A DNA stretch of 64,000 nucleotides from Deltaproteobacteria bacterium (GTDB lineage: Bacteria; Myxococcota_A; UBA9160; SZUA-336). Position 1 is the first letter of the stretch. Every line of letters begins with the position of its first letter. The stretch spans positions 83,951-147,950 of the forward strand of contig JAJDAK010000018.1 of the NCBI GenBank assembly GCA_029261895.1, written 5' to 3'. The translations under genes and the position numbers were made by a program. Shown here one piece after another: positions 1-10,206 of the stretch. The notes beneath the pieces were generated by a model that was not told the origin of the DNA, made no database searches, and saw only the letters and a program-made list of their open reading frames with translations.

Positions 1-2
1 GT

Positions 3-458
3 TTCGGTGCGAGTAAACTCTGGCCGCCGGAACATTTCGCCGCCGCATGCGATCGCCTGCAGCGGGAATTCGGTCTTCATCCCATCATCGCGCCGGGCCC
101 CGGTGAAGAAGCTGTTGCGGCAGCGGTGGTGAAACACATGTCGCTGCCGAGTACGTGCTTGGTCAATCCGGTAACTAGCTTGAGTGAACTTGTGGCGTTG
201 GTTGACCGTGCCACACTTCTACTCAGCAATGATACCGGGCCCCGTCATATCGCGGTCGCACGACAGTGCCGCGTCATCACACTGATGGGCCCAACAGATC
301 CGCGTCACACCGAACACCTGATGGAAAAGCAACGCGTTTTGACCGAGCCCACGCCCTGCTCACCTTGTCATCTTAAAACATGCCCCATCGATCACCCGTG
401 TATGGTTGGGCTCTCTCCGGATAAAGTAATCAACGCAGCAAAGGAGCTACTTCATTGA
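3..458 (+). CDS. Glycosyltransferase family 9 (heptosyltransferase-like), C-terminal part, truncated by window start
   Basis: Open frame from base 3; LLSNDTGPRHIAVA and LMGPTDPRHTEHL motifs typical of GT9 C-terminal domain. Confidence 0.85.
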   Translation, partial: FGASKLWPPEHFAAACDRLQREFGLHPIIAPGPGEEAVAAAVVKHMSLPSTCLVNPVTSLSELVALVDRATLLLSNDTGPRHIAVARQCRVITLMGPTDPRHTEHLMEKQRVLTEPTPCSPCHLKTCPIDHPCMVGLSPDKVINAAKELLH

Positions 459-931
459 GCGCTTTGATCGTTCCTAACTACGTTGAGCTCGCGGAGCGTA
501 TTCGACCCGAGCGAGAACAAGGCCGCAGCATTGCGCTCGCAAACGGCTGTTTCGACATTCTTCATGTCGGACATGTGCGCTTGCTCACAGATGCAAGACT
601 TGAAGCAGATATTCTCATTATCGCGTTGAACCACGATGAAAGTATCCGAGTAAGCAAGGGTGATGGGCGCCCCTATGTTCCGTTGGCTGAGCGCATGGAA
701 GTCGTAGCCGCATTGTCGGGAATTGATTTTGTGACCAGTTTCGGGGAGAAGACCGCAGACGAACTCATCGGTACGCTGCGTCCCGACGTGCAAATCAAAG
801 GCACGGATTGGAGCGCTTCGACCGTGCCCGAGCGCGCAGCGGTCGAAGCTTACGGCGGGCGTATCGCGATCTGCGGCGATGTGAAAGGCCACTCCAGCAG
901 TCAGCTGGTTGAGCGCATCCGCGGGGACTAA
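455..931 (+). CDS. rfaE2: D-glycero-beta-D-manno-heptose 1-phosphate adenylyltransferase (RfaE2/HldE C-terminal type)
   Basis: NGCFDILHVGHVRLL nucleotidyltransferase motif; TTG start overlapping the upstream GT9 stop. Confidence 0.85.
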   Translation: MSALIVPNYVELAERIRPEREQGRSIALANGCFDILHVGHVRLLTDARLEADILIIALNHDESIRVSKGDGRPYVPLAERMEVVAALSGIDFVTSFGEKTADELIGTLRPDVQIKGTDWSASTVPERAAVEAYGGRIAICGDVKGHSSSQLVERIRGD

Positions 932-979
932 ACCCGCAGGCCAGAAGCAAAACGTGTACTATGCCGTACGCGGGGGCAT

Positions 980-3900
980 GTGAATCGAGGCAAGATGCGC
1001 AATTGCCGTCGCATATATTGGATACTTCTGCAGCTTCTGCTGGCAGTCGTGTTCCTGTATTCGCCTTCAGCTGACGCGCAGGATCCCAACGCCCCGTTGC
1101 AGGCTGTTGTGTTCGACCCAAATGCCGGAGTGCTCTATTGGGCAACCGATCGCGTGGTTGGGACGGCAAACCTGGATGGTTCCGGCACCGCGCCGATTTT
1201 CGCCGGCCCCGGCATTAGCATCTCGAGCCTGGCTCTCGATGATTCAAGAGGCCTTCTGCTTTTTGGTGCGTTCGATGGCCTGATCGGCACGATCTGGTCG
1301 CTCGATACGACTCTTTTCTCATTGGGAATTTTTATCGATGGTCGCACCGCAGCGCCAACGAGTTTCGTTATCGAACCGGCAACGAATTCCTTGTTTTGGA
1401 TAGAGGACGGTCAGCTTTACAGCGCCCTACTCGACAACCCAGCCGCCGGTGTAACCCAACAGGGACCCGCACCCGGCAGCGGCGATCCACCCCCTATCTT
1501 AACGGAATGTAACGATGGCTCGGATAACGAGCCCGATGGGCTGACCGACTACCCCGCGGATACGGGATGCACATCACCGTTGGACCTTTCAGAAGCGCCC
1601 GACTGCGGCGACGGCATCGACAACGACGGAGATGGTCTGATTGATGATCCCAACGATCCCGACTGCATAAGCCCCAGCGGTGGTTGGGAACATGGACTCG
1701 GTCAATGCCGACAAGCGCTGGTGAGTTCACTCACAAGCCTGCAAATCTGCACCGACCCCAACCAACCCTTCTGCGGAAACTTCGTGATCGATTCAGGCGA
1801 GGTCTGCGATGGCAATGTGCAGCCCTGCAACACTCTTGGCTACACGGGTACGCAGACTTGTGTTAGTATCTGCGACGGCTTCAGCGCCTGCACGAGTTCA
1901 GAATTTTGCGGGGATGTACTCATCAATGGTCCCGAATTCTGTGACGATGGCGCGAACAATGGCCAATTGGGATTCTGCAACACGAGCTGTACCGCGATCA
2001 TTCCTGTCGTGGGTTGTGGCAATTCCATCATCGAAGCGGGCGAAGTATGCGATGGCAATTCACAAGCGTGCAGCAGCGGTAGCTACGTAGGCACAGAGGA
2101 TTGCAATCTTACCTGTGACGGCTTTGATACCTGCATCGCGACGGAACTCTGCGGTGATGGCATCGTAAACGGTCCGGAATTCTGCGAATTTTCCGGCGAC
2201 TGCAGTGCGAGCTTCGGTTGCAGCGCATGTGAATGCATTCCTTGCGATGAAGACGCCGACGGCATCGACGGCGCACTCTGTAGTGGGCCGGACTGCGACG
2301 ATACCAACCCCAATACCTATCCCGGGGCAATAGAAATTTGCGATGAGGCCGATAATGAATGTGCGGGCGATCCCGGCTTCGGACTCGTCGACGATGGATT
2401 GATCTGCGAAGGCGCGATCACGGGTGAGCTTCGCACCTGGCACAAGGTCACGATCAGCTTCGTCGGACCCTCCACAGATGAAGACGCGACCACAAATCCA
2501 TTTTCGGACTATCGTCTCCAGGTTCTTTTCACCGGCCCTAGCGGACAAACCTATGACGTACCCGGCTTCTTCGCCGCAGATGGTAATGCGGCCGAGACCA
2601 GCGCAACCGTGGGTGATCGCTGGCGGGCCTATTTTATTCCCGATGCGCCGGGAACTTGGACCTACCAAGCCGCATTCCGCAGTGGTGCGTTGGTCGCGGT
2701 GAGCACAGATCCCAACGCGGGCGTGCCAAGTCACTTCGATGGTGCGAGCGGCAGTTTCGCCATCGCACCCACAAATAAGGTCGCTCCAGATCTCCGTGCG
2801 CTCGGCCGTATCGAGTACAACGGAGAAACCAAGTTGCGACATGCCGGAACAGGAACTCCGTACATTAAGACGGGACTCAACAGTCCGGAGAATTTCTTCG
2901 GCTATTTCGAGTTCGACAACACCCAGGACTTCGACCTGAACGACGATCATAACTCACCCGACACTCCCGACCGCCTGCACCACTACGATCCGCATGCAAC
3001 CGATTGGATGCCCGGAGATCCCAGCTGGCAGGGTTCGAAAGGTCGTAACATCGTCGGTGCGATCAACTACGTGGCATCGCAGGGACTCAATAGTTTCTAC
3101 GTGCTTTTCTACAACATCGACGGCGGCGACGGAAAAGACACCTATCCCTGGACCCACGCCGATAATCCCAAGGTTCGAGATCGCTACGACGTCAGCAAAC
3201 TCGACCAATGGGCGCTCGTGATGGAGCATATGAATCATCGCGGCATGCTGCTCCATGTCGGTCTTGCGGAGAAAGAAAACGACGGCAGCGGCACCGACTC
3301 GGGCGATGATTTCGATGATGGGACGCTGAGCGATATTCGAAAACTCTACTACCGCGAGTTGATCGCACGCTTCGGCCATAGTCTGGGTTTGATCTGGAAC
3401 CTCGGCGAAGAAAGCGAAAACGCCGATGTCGACCGAAAGGCTTTTTCATCCTACATCCGCACGCTGGATCCCTACGATCATCCGATCGTCGTTCATCCGA
3501 TCCAGACCATTGTCAACAGTACCTTCGGCCCGCTGCTCGGCTACCCAGATTTCGAGGGCATGTCGTTCCAGGTCGTGAACCCCAGCACAGTCCATGATGA
3601 CACCGAATTCTGGATCAGTGAATCGACCGATAACGCCCGGCCATGGCTTGTGATGATTGACGAAGGCTTCGGACCATTCGACGAGGGCGTGTTCCGTGAC
3701 GCAAATTCACCCAACTTCCACGATGTCGCGCGCAAACAACACCTTTGGGCGAACCTAATGGGAGGCGGAGCCGGCGTCGAATGGTACTTTGGACGCGATG
3801 ATGATCGCAGCGTCGAAGAATTCCGCACACGTCAGGCTATGTGGGAACGTACGCGATACGCCTCGGAATTCTTCGCGGCAAACCTGCCCTTCACAGAGAT

Positions 3901-5785
3901 GAGCGATTGCGATGTGCTTTTGAGCGATCCGAACACGAATCACTGTCTGGGACAGGCGAATCAAACCTATGCCGTGTATCTTCCAAATGGCGATGCGGTC
4001 GACATCACATTGCCGCTCGGCACCTACGAGCTGCGCTGGTTCGATCCGAATTCGGGGACTTTCGATCCGAACGCGACACTCATCAACACCGATGGAACAC
4101 CCAGCGCTCTTGGCACGCCGCCGTTTGCCGATGATGCGGTCGCACTGCTCACGAGCCCTTTTACTTGCGGCGATAGCCTCGTTGAGGGCTTCGAAGAATG
4201 CGACCCCCCTGCTTCCACGGTAGCGTGCGTACTTGGTGGCTATGCGGGAACGCAAAGCTGCAACCCAGGCTGCCAACTCGACCCATGTCAGACCCCTGAG
4301 TTCTGCGGTGATGGCATCGCGAACGGACCTGAACTCTGCGACGACGGAGTGAACAACGGTCAAATGGGCTTCTGCAATAGTAGCTGTGACGATACGATTC
4401 CGATTCCCGTCTGTGGCAATGCGATTTTGGAAATCGGAGAAGTCTGCGATTCCACCACGCAAGCCTGCACGATCGGGGGCTACGCGGGCACAGAAGACTG
4501 CAACCCAACCTGCAGCGGCTTTGATCCCTGCATCACCACCGAATTCTGCGGCGATACAATCGTAAACGGACCCGAGTTCTGTGAATTGGGTGACGGCATG
4601 TCTTGTGTGGCTTCGGGGGGCTATGCGGGCAGCAGTGTCTGTCTCGTAGATTGCTCGAACCTCGGCGCATGTACGTCTCCCGAATTCTGCGGCGATGGCG
4701 GCATCAACGGACCCGAAGAATGCGACGATGGCGGAAACCTTGATGGCGACGGTTGTAGCGCGGTCTGCACACTCGAGGGCGGTTCATTTGGAGATGATTT
4801 CCTGACGGATATCAGTCTCAATCCAGCGATCGCGGCGCATAGCGCCGTCGTTTGGGACGGCGCAACGCTGTATCAACCGGCTGCTTCAGGTGAGATCCCA
4901 AGCAGCGACCCAAATCTCATATTCCTGTATCGCTTCGACGATGATCCCGCCGCGGGCGTCACCGCCGACGAACTTGCCAATCATCCGGGCGCGTGTAACA
5001 GCGGCCAGTGCCCAACCCAGGAGCAAACAGAAGTCAGGATTGGTTCTTCGAGCCATCGTTTCGAGTCCACGAGTAATGACGCCTTTGAGGTCACGGGTTT
5101 CGATCCACGCGATTACCCTGTAGGTACCTTCATGTTCTGGATGCGATTCCGGTCGACGCCACATACGCAACGAATCCTGGGAAGCCATGACGCGTACGAA
5201 GTTCAGCTGACCACGTCCGGGGAACTCAAGAATCAGCTCTACGCTAAGGGCACCACGAGCTTCTCGAATGTGCCGCTGCTCGCCGAAACCTGGTATCACA
5301 TCGCGCTGACCTACGATGCCAACGGCTCCGGGACGATGCGGACGTATATCAACGGCACGCTTCAGCATCAGGCTAATGAGGCCAACGATACTCCCGGCTC
5401 AGCGACCTTCATGATCGGTCGCCGCTCCGATGTGACGAACAAAGACTTCAACGGCTACCTCGATGACTTGGCATTTTACGATCGCGTTCTCACCGGACAG
5501 GAGATCGCCGATTTGGTCGCCAGCGCAGCGGCAACACCTCAGTTCGTATCGTCAACGATTCCGACCGGACTCGTCTTCAACACGCTCGTCCCGAGTTGGA
5601 TAGAAACAACCGGCGGAGTTCAGGTCGAGGTCAGCACCGACCTGGGTTCGACTTGGTGCGCGGCATCGAACGGAGTCTCGATCGACCCGCCCGCCTGCCC
5701 GTTTCCTGTACAAGACTTCATTTATCGCGTCACATTGCCGTCCGATTCCGCGATCGACTCCATTCAGTTCAACTGGTTCCCCTAG
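980..5785 (+). CDS. Large secreted multidomain protein: YWTD-like N-terminus, Cys-rich (Myxococcus-type) repeats, DUF5060/DUF4038-like glycoside hydrolase core, second Cys-rich block, LamG/ConA-like domain
   Basis: Signal peptide; repeated CGDGIVNGPEFCDDG units; WNLGEE and MIDEGFG in a TIM-barrel-like region; C-terminal LamG-like WYHIALTYDANGSGTMRTYING; GTG start. Confidence 0.75.
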   Translation: MNRGKMRNCRRIYWILLQLLLAVVFLYSPSADAQDPNAPLQAVVFDPNAGVLYWATDRVVGTANLDGSGTAPIFAGPGISISSLALDDSRGLLLFGAFDGLIGTIWSLDTTLFSLGIFIDGRTAAPTSFVIEPATNSLFWIEDGQLYSALLDNPAAGVTQQGPAPGSGDPPPILTECNDGSDNEPDGLTDYPADTGCTSPLDLSEAPDCGDGIDNDGDGLIDDPNDPDCISPSGGWEHGLGQCRQALVSSLTSLQICTDPNQPFCGNFVIDSGEVCDGNVQPCNTLGYTGTQTCVSICDGFSACTSSEFCGDVLINGPEFCDDGANNGQLGFCNTSCTAIIPVVGCGNSIIEAGEVCDGNSQACSSGSYVGTEDCNLTCDGFDTCIATELCGDGIVNGPEFCEFSGDCSASFGCSACECIPCDEDADGIDGALCSGPDCDDTNPNTYPGAIEICDEADNECAGDPGFGLVDDGLICEGAITGELRTWHKVTISFVGPSTDEDATTNPFSDYRLQVLFTGPSGQTYDVPGFFAADGNAAETSATVGDRWRAYFIPDAPGTWTYQAAFRSGALVAVSTDPNAGVPSHFDGASGSFAIAPTNKVAPDLRALGRIEYNGETKLRHAGTGTPYIKTGLNSPENFFGYFEFDNTQDFDLNDDHNSPDTPDRLHHYDPHATDWMPGDPSWQGSKGRNIVGAINYVASQGLNSFYVLFYNIDGGDGKDTYPWTHADNPKVRDRYDVSKLDQWALVMEHMNHRGMLLHVGLAEKENDGSGTDSGDDFDDGTLSDIRKLYYRELIARFGHSLGLIWNLGEESENADVDRKAFSSYIRTLDPYDHPIVVHPIQTIVNSTFGPLLGYPDFEGMSFQVVNPSTVHDDTEFWISESTDNARPWLVMIDEGFGPFDEGVFRDANSPNFHDVARKQHLWANLMGGGAGVEWYFGRDDDRSVEEFRTRQAMWERTRYASEFFAANLPFTEMSDCDVLLSDPNTNHCLGQANQTYAVYLPNGDAVDITLPLGTYELRWFDPNSGTFDPNATLINTDGTPSALGTPPFADDAVALLTSPFTCGDSLVEGFEECDPPASTVACVLGGYAGTQSCNPGCQLDPCQTPEFCGDGIANGPELCDDGVNNGQMGFCNSSCDDTIPIPVCGNAILEIGEVCDSTTQACTIGGYAGTEDCNPTCSGFDPCITTEFCGDTIVNGPEFCELGDGMSCVASGGYAGSSVCLVDCSNLGACTSPEFCGDGGINGPEECDDGGNLDGDGCSAVCTLEGGSFGDDFLTDISLNPAIAAHSAVVWDGATLYQPAASGEIPSSDPNLIFLYRFDDDPAAGVTADELANHPGACNSGQCPTQEQTEVRIGSSSHRFESTSNDAFEVTGFDPRDYPVGTFMFWMRFRSTPHTQRILGSHDAYEVQLTTSGELKNQLYAKGTTSFSNVPLLAETWYHIALTYDANGSGTMRTYINGTLQHQANEANDTPGSATFMIGRRSDVTNKDFNGYLDDLAFYDRVLTGQEIADLVASAAATPQFVSSTIPTGLVFNTLVPSWIETTGGVQVEVSTDLGSTWCAASNGVSIDPPACPFPVQDFIYRVTLPSDSAIDSIQFNWFP

Positions 5786-6015
5786 CCCACCAGGGCATGG
5801 CTCTGCATGCGGAGCCTGCGCGTGATACGCAAATTATTCCGTAACATCCCGCAGAACCACGAAGAAGTCGGCCTTAGGGCCCACTGTGGATGCAACGCCA
5901 TATCCATGCCCTAGGACCCGATAAATCGGGTTGAAATGCGTTGAAATCAGTATTTACCCCCTTGGCGGGACCTAGGCTTCTGCGTTCTAATACGGACAGT
6001 CTTTAAGGAGGGTGG

Positions 6016-7326
6016 ATGATGCTTCAGCGCGTATTGGGTTCGGTCGCAGCGAGTGCATTGATGACGATGGTCATCGCTATGAATGCATGGTCGGCGTCCA
6101 CGATCGATTTTGAAGGTCTCGCAGAGGGCATGGTGATCAACACGCTCTCCTCGGGTTCGGGTATCAGTGGAGATGTCGTACCGGGATCGGTCAGCGTCTT
6201 CGGCGACAGCAAGGATTCTGGGATCACCGACAACGCAGCGATTATTTTCGATTCCACTTGCACCGGTGGCTGCACGGGCGGAGACGATGATCTTTTCATC
6301 CCTGCCCTTGGCAACACACTGATTATCGCGGAAGACTTGGTCGACACCTCTCCCATGGACGGCTTGATCGACGATCCGGATGATGCCGATCGACCCGGAC
6401 AAAACTTTCAGTTCGATTTCTCAGGCTTCGGCCCAGGTATGGTGAGGATCGACTCCGTCACCGTAGCGGACGTCGAAGGTGTGGAGACCGTCGGTTTCAT
6501 CGAGGTCTTCTCGGGTGGGGCTGGCGGGATATTGCTCGCGCCCGGTGTGCCGATCCCGTCGATTGGCAACAATAATGCGATTGCGATTCCGGTAAACGTT
6601 GCCGGCGTGGACTTCATGAAGATCACGCTGCTCGGCTCTGGCGCCATCGACAATATCGAAATCACCGTCGACGGTATCTGCGGTGACGATACAGTCGATC
6701 CGCCTGAGGAATGTGACGGTTCCGATGACGCGGCCTGTCCAGGTAAGTGTTCTCAAGACTGCATGTGCCCAGAGGAAATCTGCGGCAACAATATCGTGGA
6801 CCAACCGACTGAGCAATGTGATGGCACCGATGACGACGCCTGCGTTTCCACCGTCTGCCGTCCCGACTGCACCTGTGCACCGGTGATTCTGAATGATCCA
6901 GCACGCATCAAGTGGGGCAGGAACGGCGATCTCGATGTCTTCAAGGGCTTCGGCGTTTTGCAGGTTGAAAAGAGTGCTTCCCTGATGGGCAGCGCGATGC
7001 AGCTGAAGCTTGTCAATGGCGCCGGTGAAATCGTTTACGACGGTTCGATTGGAGCGGGCGACTGCCAAGTGAGTGGCCGCGGTAAGAACTGTCGGTACAG
7101 GAATAAGGCTGCCCGTGATGGCAGTGGTTACGGCATGTACAAGATCGCTCTGCAACCCGCGCGTCGCGGATACAAGGTCACCTGGAAGGTCTACGGCGAC
7201 TTCTCGAACGCCGATACCGAAATGGTGGTGTATTTCATCCTGAACGGTGAAATGCACGCCACCGCCGCTGAATGGACTGAGACCCGCAGCGGCATTAAGG
7301 GTCGTTTCCCGAACGATCCTAACTAG
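6016..7326 (+). CDS. Secreted protein with two Cys-rich repeats and a C-terminal beta-rich domain
   Basis: Signal peptide after AAGGAGGGTGG SD; ICGDDTVDPPEECDGSDD and ICGNNIVDQPTEQCDGTDD repeats. Confidence 0.65.
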   Translation: MMLQRVLGSVAASALMTMVIAMNAWSASTIDFEGLAEGMVINTLSSGSGISGDVVPGSVSVFGDSKDSGITDNAAIIFDSTCTGGCTGGDDDLFIPALGNTLIIAEDLVDTSPMDGLIDDPDDADRPGQNFQFDFSGFGPGMVRIDSVTVADVEGVETVGFIEVFSGGAGGILLAPGVPIPSIGNNNAIAIPVNVAGVDFMKITLLGSGAIDNIEITVDGICGDDTVDPPEECDGSDDAACPGKCSQDCMCPEEICGNNIVDQPTEQCDGTDDDACVSTVCRPDCTCAPVILNDPARIKWGRNGDLDVFKGFGVLQVEKSASLMGSAMQLKLVNGAGEIVYDGSIGAGDCQVSGRGKNCRYRNKAARDGSGYGMYKIALQPARRGYKVTWKVYGDFSNADTEMVVYFILNGEMHATAAEWTETRSGIKGRFPNDPN

Positions 7327-8462
7327 GACGTCACTTTGGTCGTCACGGGTGGGACCGCAGAGTCCCGCCCGTGACACAGCCAAAGCGTGGCGATCATCGC
7401 CAGCGCGTACTTGTCCCACCCGATGTGGCTCTTCAGCAGGATCACTGAATTCGCCAGCAACAAGACACCCACCAGATTAACCCGTGCAAACCGCAACACC
7501 GTGACCATCGCGAGTAGCGCCAGCACGACGATTCGCCACGGTGTCGACAGCAGCGCGCGAAGCCCACGGTCTAAAAAACCCATCGTCGGAATCGAATAGT
7601 CCACGTTCTGAATCGGCGGAAAAGTAAGAAACAACACGGCGACGAGAGCCACGAGAATCCACGCAAAACCATGTTTCTCGAGCCCGTGGCCGCTTTGCTG
7701 CCAGCGCTGAAACAAAACGTATTCAGGCATGACGTAGTAAGCACCTACACAAGCCAAAAAGTAGAGGCTGTGCGCGGGGAAAACAGTCAAGACGCTGGCC
7801 GTTGGTAATGTTTGCGCCGCTACCGCAACCGGTGGCGCAAGCCCACCAAAGAAAAGGACCCACCCCACGATACTCGACACCGCCATCAGCGCGGCCCACG
7901 CGAGTCTGCGTTGGCCCCAGATGAACTCGTAGATGAAGATCGCCGCGGGGAAACTCAGCATGTACTGACGACATGCGATCGCAAGTACGAAGCTGATCGC
8001 CATCTCGATCGGACGTTCACGGCGGTGGAAACTCAAACCCGCGATCACAAAGAACAGCGCCATCATATCGGTGTAGAGATGCACGGATACACCTAGGAAG
8101 TACGGAAAGAGCAGCAACCCCGCGCCTGATCGCACACGCTGCCAATCATCGTTTGCCCGCGGCCACGCGACCATGAGCAGCACCAGGATCGAAAGCAGAA
8201 AGTTCACGTGGCGCCCGTACGCGATGCCGCCGTCGAAGATTTTCTCCACCAGCCCAAAGACCACGAACGGTAACGGCGTATTCAGTTCGTTATAGCTACG
8301 AAGCTGCTCCAAACTCGGTGGAAACGTATGACTGAACAGCTGACTTGTCGGCCAAAAATGCTCTTCATCCTTCGAAGTTTCAAAGCTCAAGCCATCGAGA
8401 CTGAACCACAGGCCACCGTACACCAACAGTACCCCTACCAAATATACTGAGCGCGCGTTCAA
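7323..8462 (-). CDS. Polytopic membrane protein, putative GT-C fold glycosyltransferase (distantly ALG10-like)
   Basis: Multiple hydrophobic segments; acidic KDEEHFW in first periplasmic loop; low-similarity recognition only. Confidence 0.45.
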   Translation of the reverse strand: MNARSVYLVGVLLVYGGLWFSLDGLSFETSKDEEHFWPTSQLFSHTFPPSLEQLRSYNELNTPLPFVVFGLVEKIFDGGIAYGRHVNFLLSILVLLMVAWPRANDDWQRVRSGAGLLLFPYFLGVSVHLYTDMMALFFVIAGLSFHRRERPIEMAISFVLAIACRQYMLSFPAAIFIYEFIWGQRRLAWAALMAVSSIVGWVLFFGGLAPPVAVAAQTLPTASVLTVFPAHSLYFLACVGAYYVMPEYVLFQRWQQSGHGLEKHGFAWILVALVAVLFLTFPPIQNVDYSIPTMGFLDRGLRALLSTPWRIVVLALLAMVTVLRFARVNLVGVLLLANSVILLKSHIGWDKYALAMIATLWLCHGRDSAVPPVTTKVTS

Positions 8463-8527
8463 ATGATCTCCTCAATCGATGGCGTGCGGAGGGTATACTG
8501 AACCGATCTCAATCTGGGGAGGGTGAA

Positions 8528-10180
8528 ATGTCGAGGCTTATTGGATTGGTCGCCGTCATGGTGGTCGCGATTATTGCGATCATCTGGATTGGAAGCTCGG
8601 AACGCCAAAACAGCGACGCAACCGAGCCCCCGCCCCTACTCGAAAATTTAGGTCAGCTCCATCACCCGATCTCCACGCGTCGTCCCCTTGCGCAGCGCTA
8701 TTTCAACCAGGGACTGACGTATACATTCGGCTTCAACCACGAAGCCGCGGTACGCTCCTTTCGGCACGCGCAACGACTCGATCCCACCTGTGCCATGTGT
8801 TACTGGGGCGAAGCTTATGCACTGGGTCCAAACATCAATGCACCCATGGGACCCGAAGCAGGTGCTCAAGCCTATCGCGCTGCGACAACAGCGAACCGCC
8901 TGCGCGCAAAACTACCTCCGGAAGAACAGCTTTACATCGACACGATCATTCAGCGCTACGCGGAAGACCCGAACACCGACCGAGCGGAGTTGGACCTCGC
9001 CTATGCCAACGCCATGCGTAAGGCCTACCAGAGTCAACCGGATGACCCCGACCTCGCAACACTCTTCGCTGAATCACTGATGGATTTGAATCCATGGAAT
9101 CACTGGGATGCGGACGGTCAACCCGTCGCCGAGACGCCAGAGATCGTTGAGGTCCTTGAATACGTCATGTCCAAGAACCCACTGCACCCCGGTGCAAACC
9201 ACTACTACATTCACGCGGTCGAGGCATCGAAGCAGCCAGAGCGCGCGCTCGCAGCCGCCGACCGGCTCGCCGACTATGCTCCTGCGGCAGGCCATCTCGT
9301 CCACATGCCTGCGCATATCTACATGCGGGTTGGCCAGTATCAAGATGCGGTCGCCGCCAACGATCGGGCAGCGAAATCAGACGAGGCTTACTTCGCCTGG
9401 TGCGGCCGCGCCGGAATCTACGGTGCCCTCTACTACCCGCACAACGTTCACTTTCTCTGGGCCGCGGCAGCGACCGAAGGCCAGAGCGAACTCGCCCTGC
9501 TCTCCTCACGCAAATTGGTCGCCGAGCTAAAGGACGCCGATCTCGAAGCTTTCCCTTTCGTGGAGGATTTTCTTGCAACGCCGCTCTTTAGCTTGGTGAG
9601 ATTTGGTCGCTGGGACCAGATCTTGGGCGAACCCAAACCCGCAGAAAATCTCAGCTTTGTTCGCGCGATTTGGCATTATGCGCGCGGTTTCGCGTTCGTT
9701 CGCAGCGATCGCAATGCCGAGGCACGCACTGAACTCGACGCTTTGAACGGTTTCGCGCGCAGCCAAGAGATGGGTGATCTGCTCTTCGCCGGTGGTAGTG
9801 CGGCTTCGGTTCTACGCATCGCGTCCTATGATTTGGCCGCCGAGCTAGCTGCCGACGAAGGCGATTTCGATGCGGCTTTGATCGCGTTGGATCGTGCGAT
9901 CCAAATCGAAGATCGATTAAACTATACCGAGCCACCGCCGTGGTTCTTTCCGATGCGCCAAGCGAAAGGTCGCACACTGCTTCAAGCGGGTCTCGCTGAT
10001 CAGGCGGAGCAAACCTACCGCGATGACTTGGCGCGTGTGCCCCGAAATGGCTGGTCGCTCTTTGGATTGGCGGAAAGTTTGCGCGCACAGCAGAAGGTCG
10101 AAGAAGCCGCGCTCGTCACGGCTGGTTTCGAGGAAGCCTGGGCGCCAGCCGACGTGGAATTAACCGCATCACGCTTCTGA
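8528..10180 (+). CDS. Membrane-anchored tetratricopeptide repeat protein
   Basis: N-terminal TM; TPR-like NHEAAVRSFRHAQRLDPTCAMCYWGEAYALG and later repeats. Confidence 0.7.
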   Translation: MSRLIGLVAVMVVAIIAIIWIGSSERQNSDATEPPPLLENLGQLHHPISTRRPLAQRYFNQGLTYTFGFNHEAAVRSFRHAQRLDPTCAMCYWGEAYALGPNINAPMGPEAGAQAYRAATTANRLRAKLPPEEQLYIDTIIQRYAEDPNTDRAELDLAYANAMRKAYQSQPDDPDLATLFAESLMDLNPWNHWDADGQPVAETPEIVEVLEYVMSKNPLHPGANHYYIHAVEASKQPERALAAADRLADYAPAAGHLVHMPAHIYMRVGQYQDAVAANDRAAKSDEAYFAWCGRAGIYGALYYPHNVHFLWAAAATEGQSELALLSSRKLVAELKDADLEAFPFVEDFLATPLFSLVRFGRWDQILGEPKPAENLSFVRAIWHYARGFAFVRSDRNAEARTELDALNGFARSQEMGDLLFAGGSAASVLRIASYDLAAELAADEGDFDAALIALDRAIQIEDRLNYTEPPPWFFPMRQAKGRTLLQAGLADQAEQTYRDDLARVPRNGWSLFGLAESLRAQQKVEEAALVTAGFEEAWAPADVELTASRF

Positions 10181-10206
10181 CCCGCGAACGAATTAAGCCG
10201 AGCGCC

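Noticed and set aside
2060-2950. 296-aa minus-strand ORF
   Set aside because: Antisense to the large secreted protein; composition is a shadow of the Cys/Asp-rich coding strand.
6421-7419. 332-aa minus-strand ORF
   Set aside because: Antisense to the secreted Cys-rich protein; low-complexity translation, no SD or domain.
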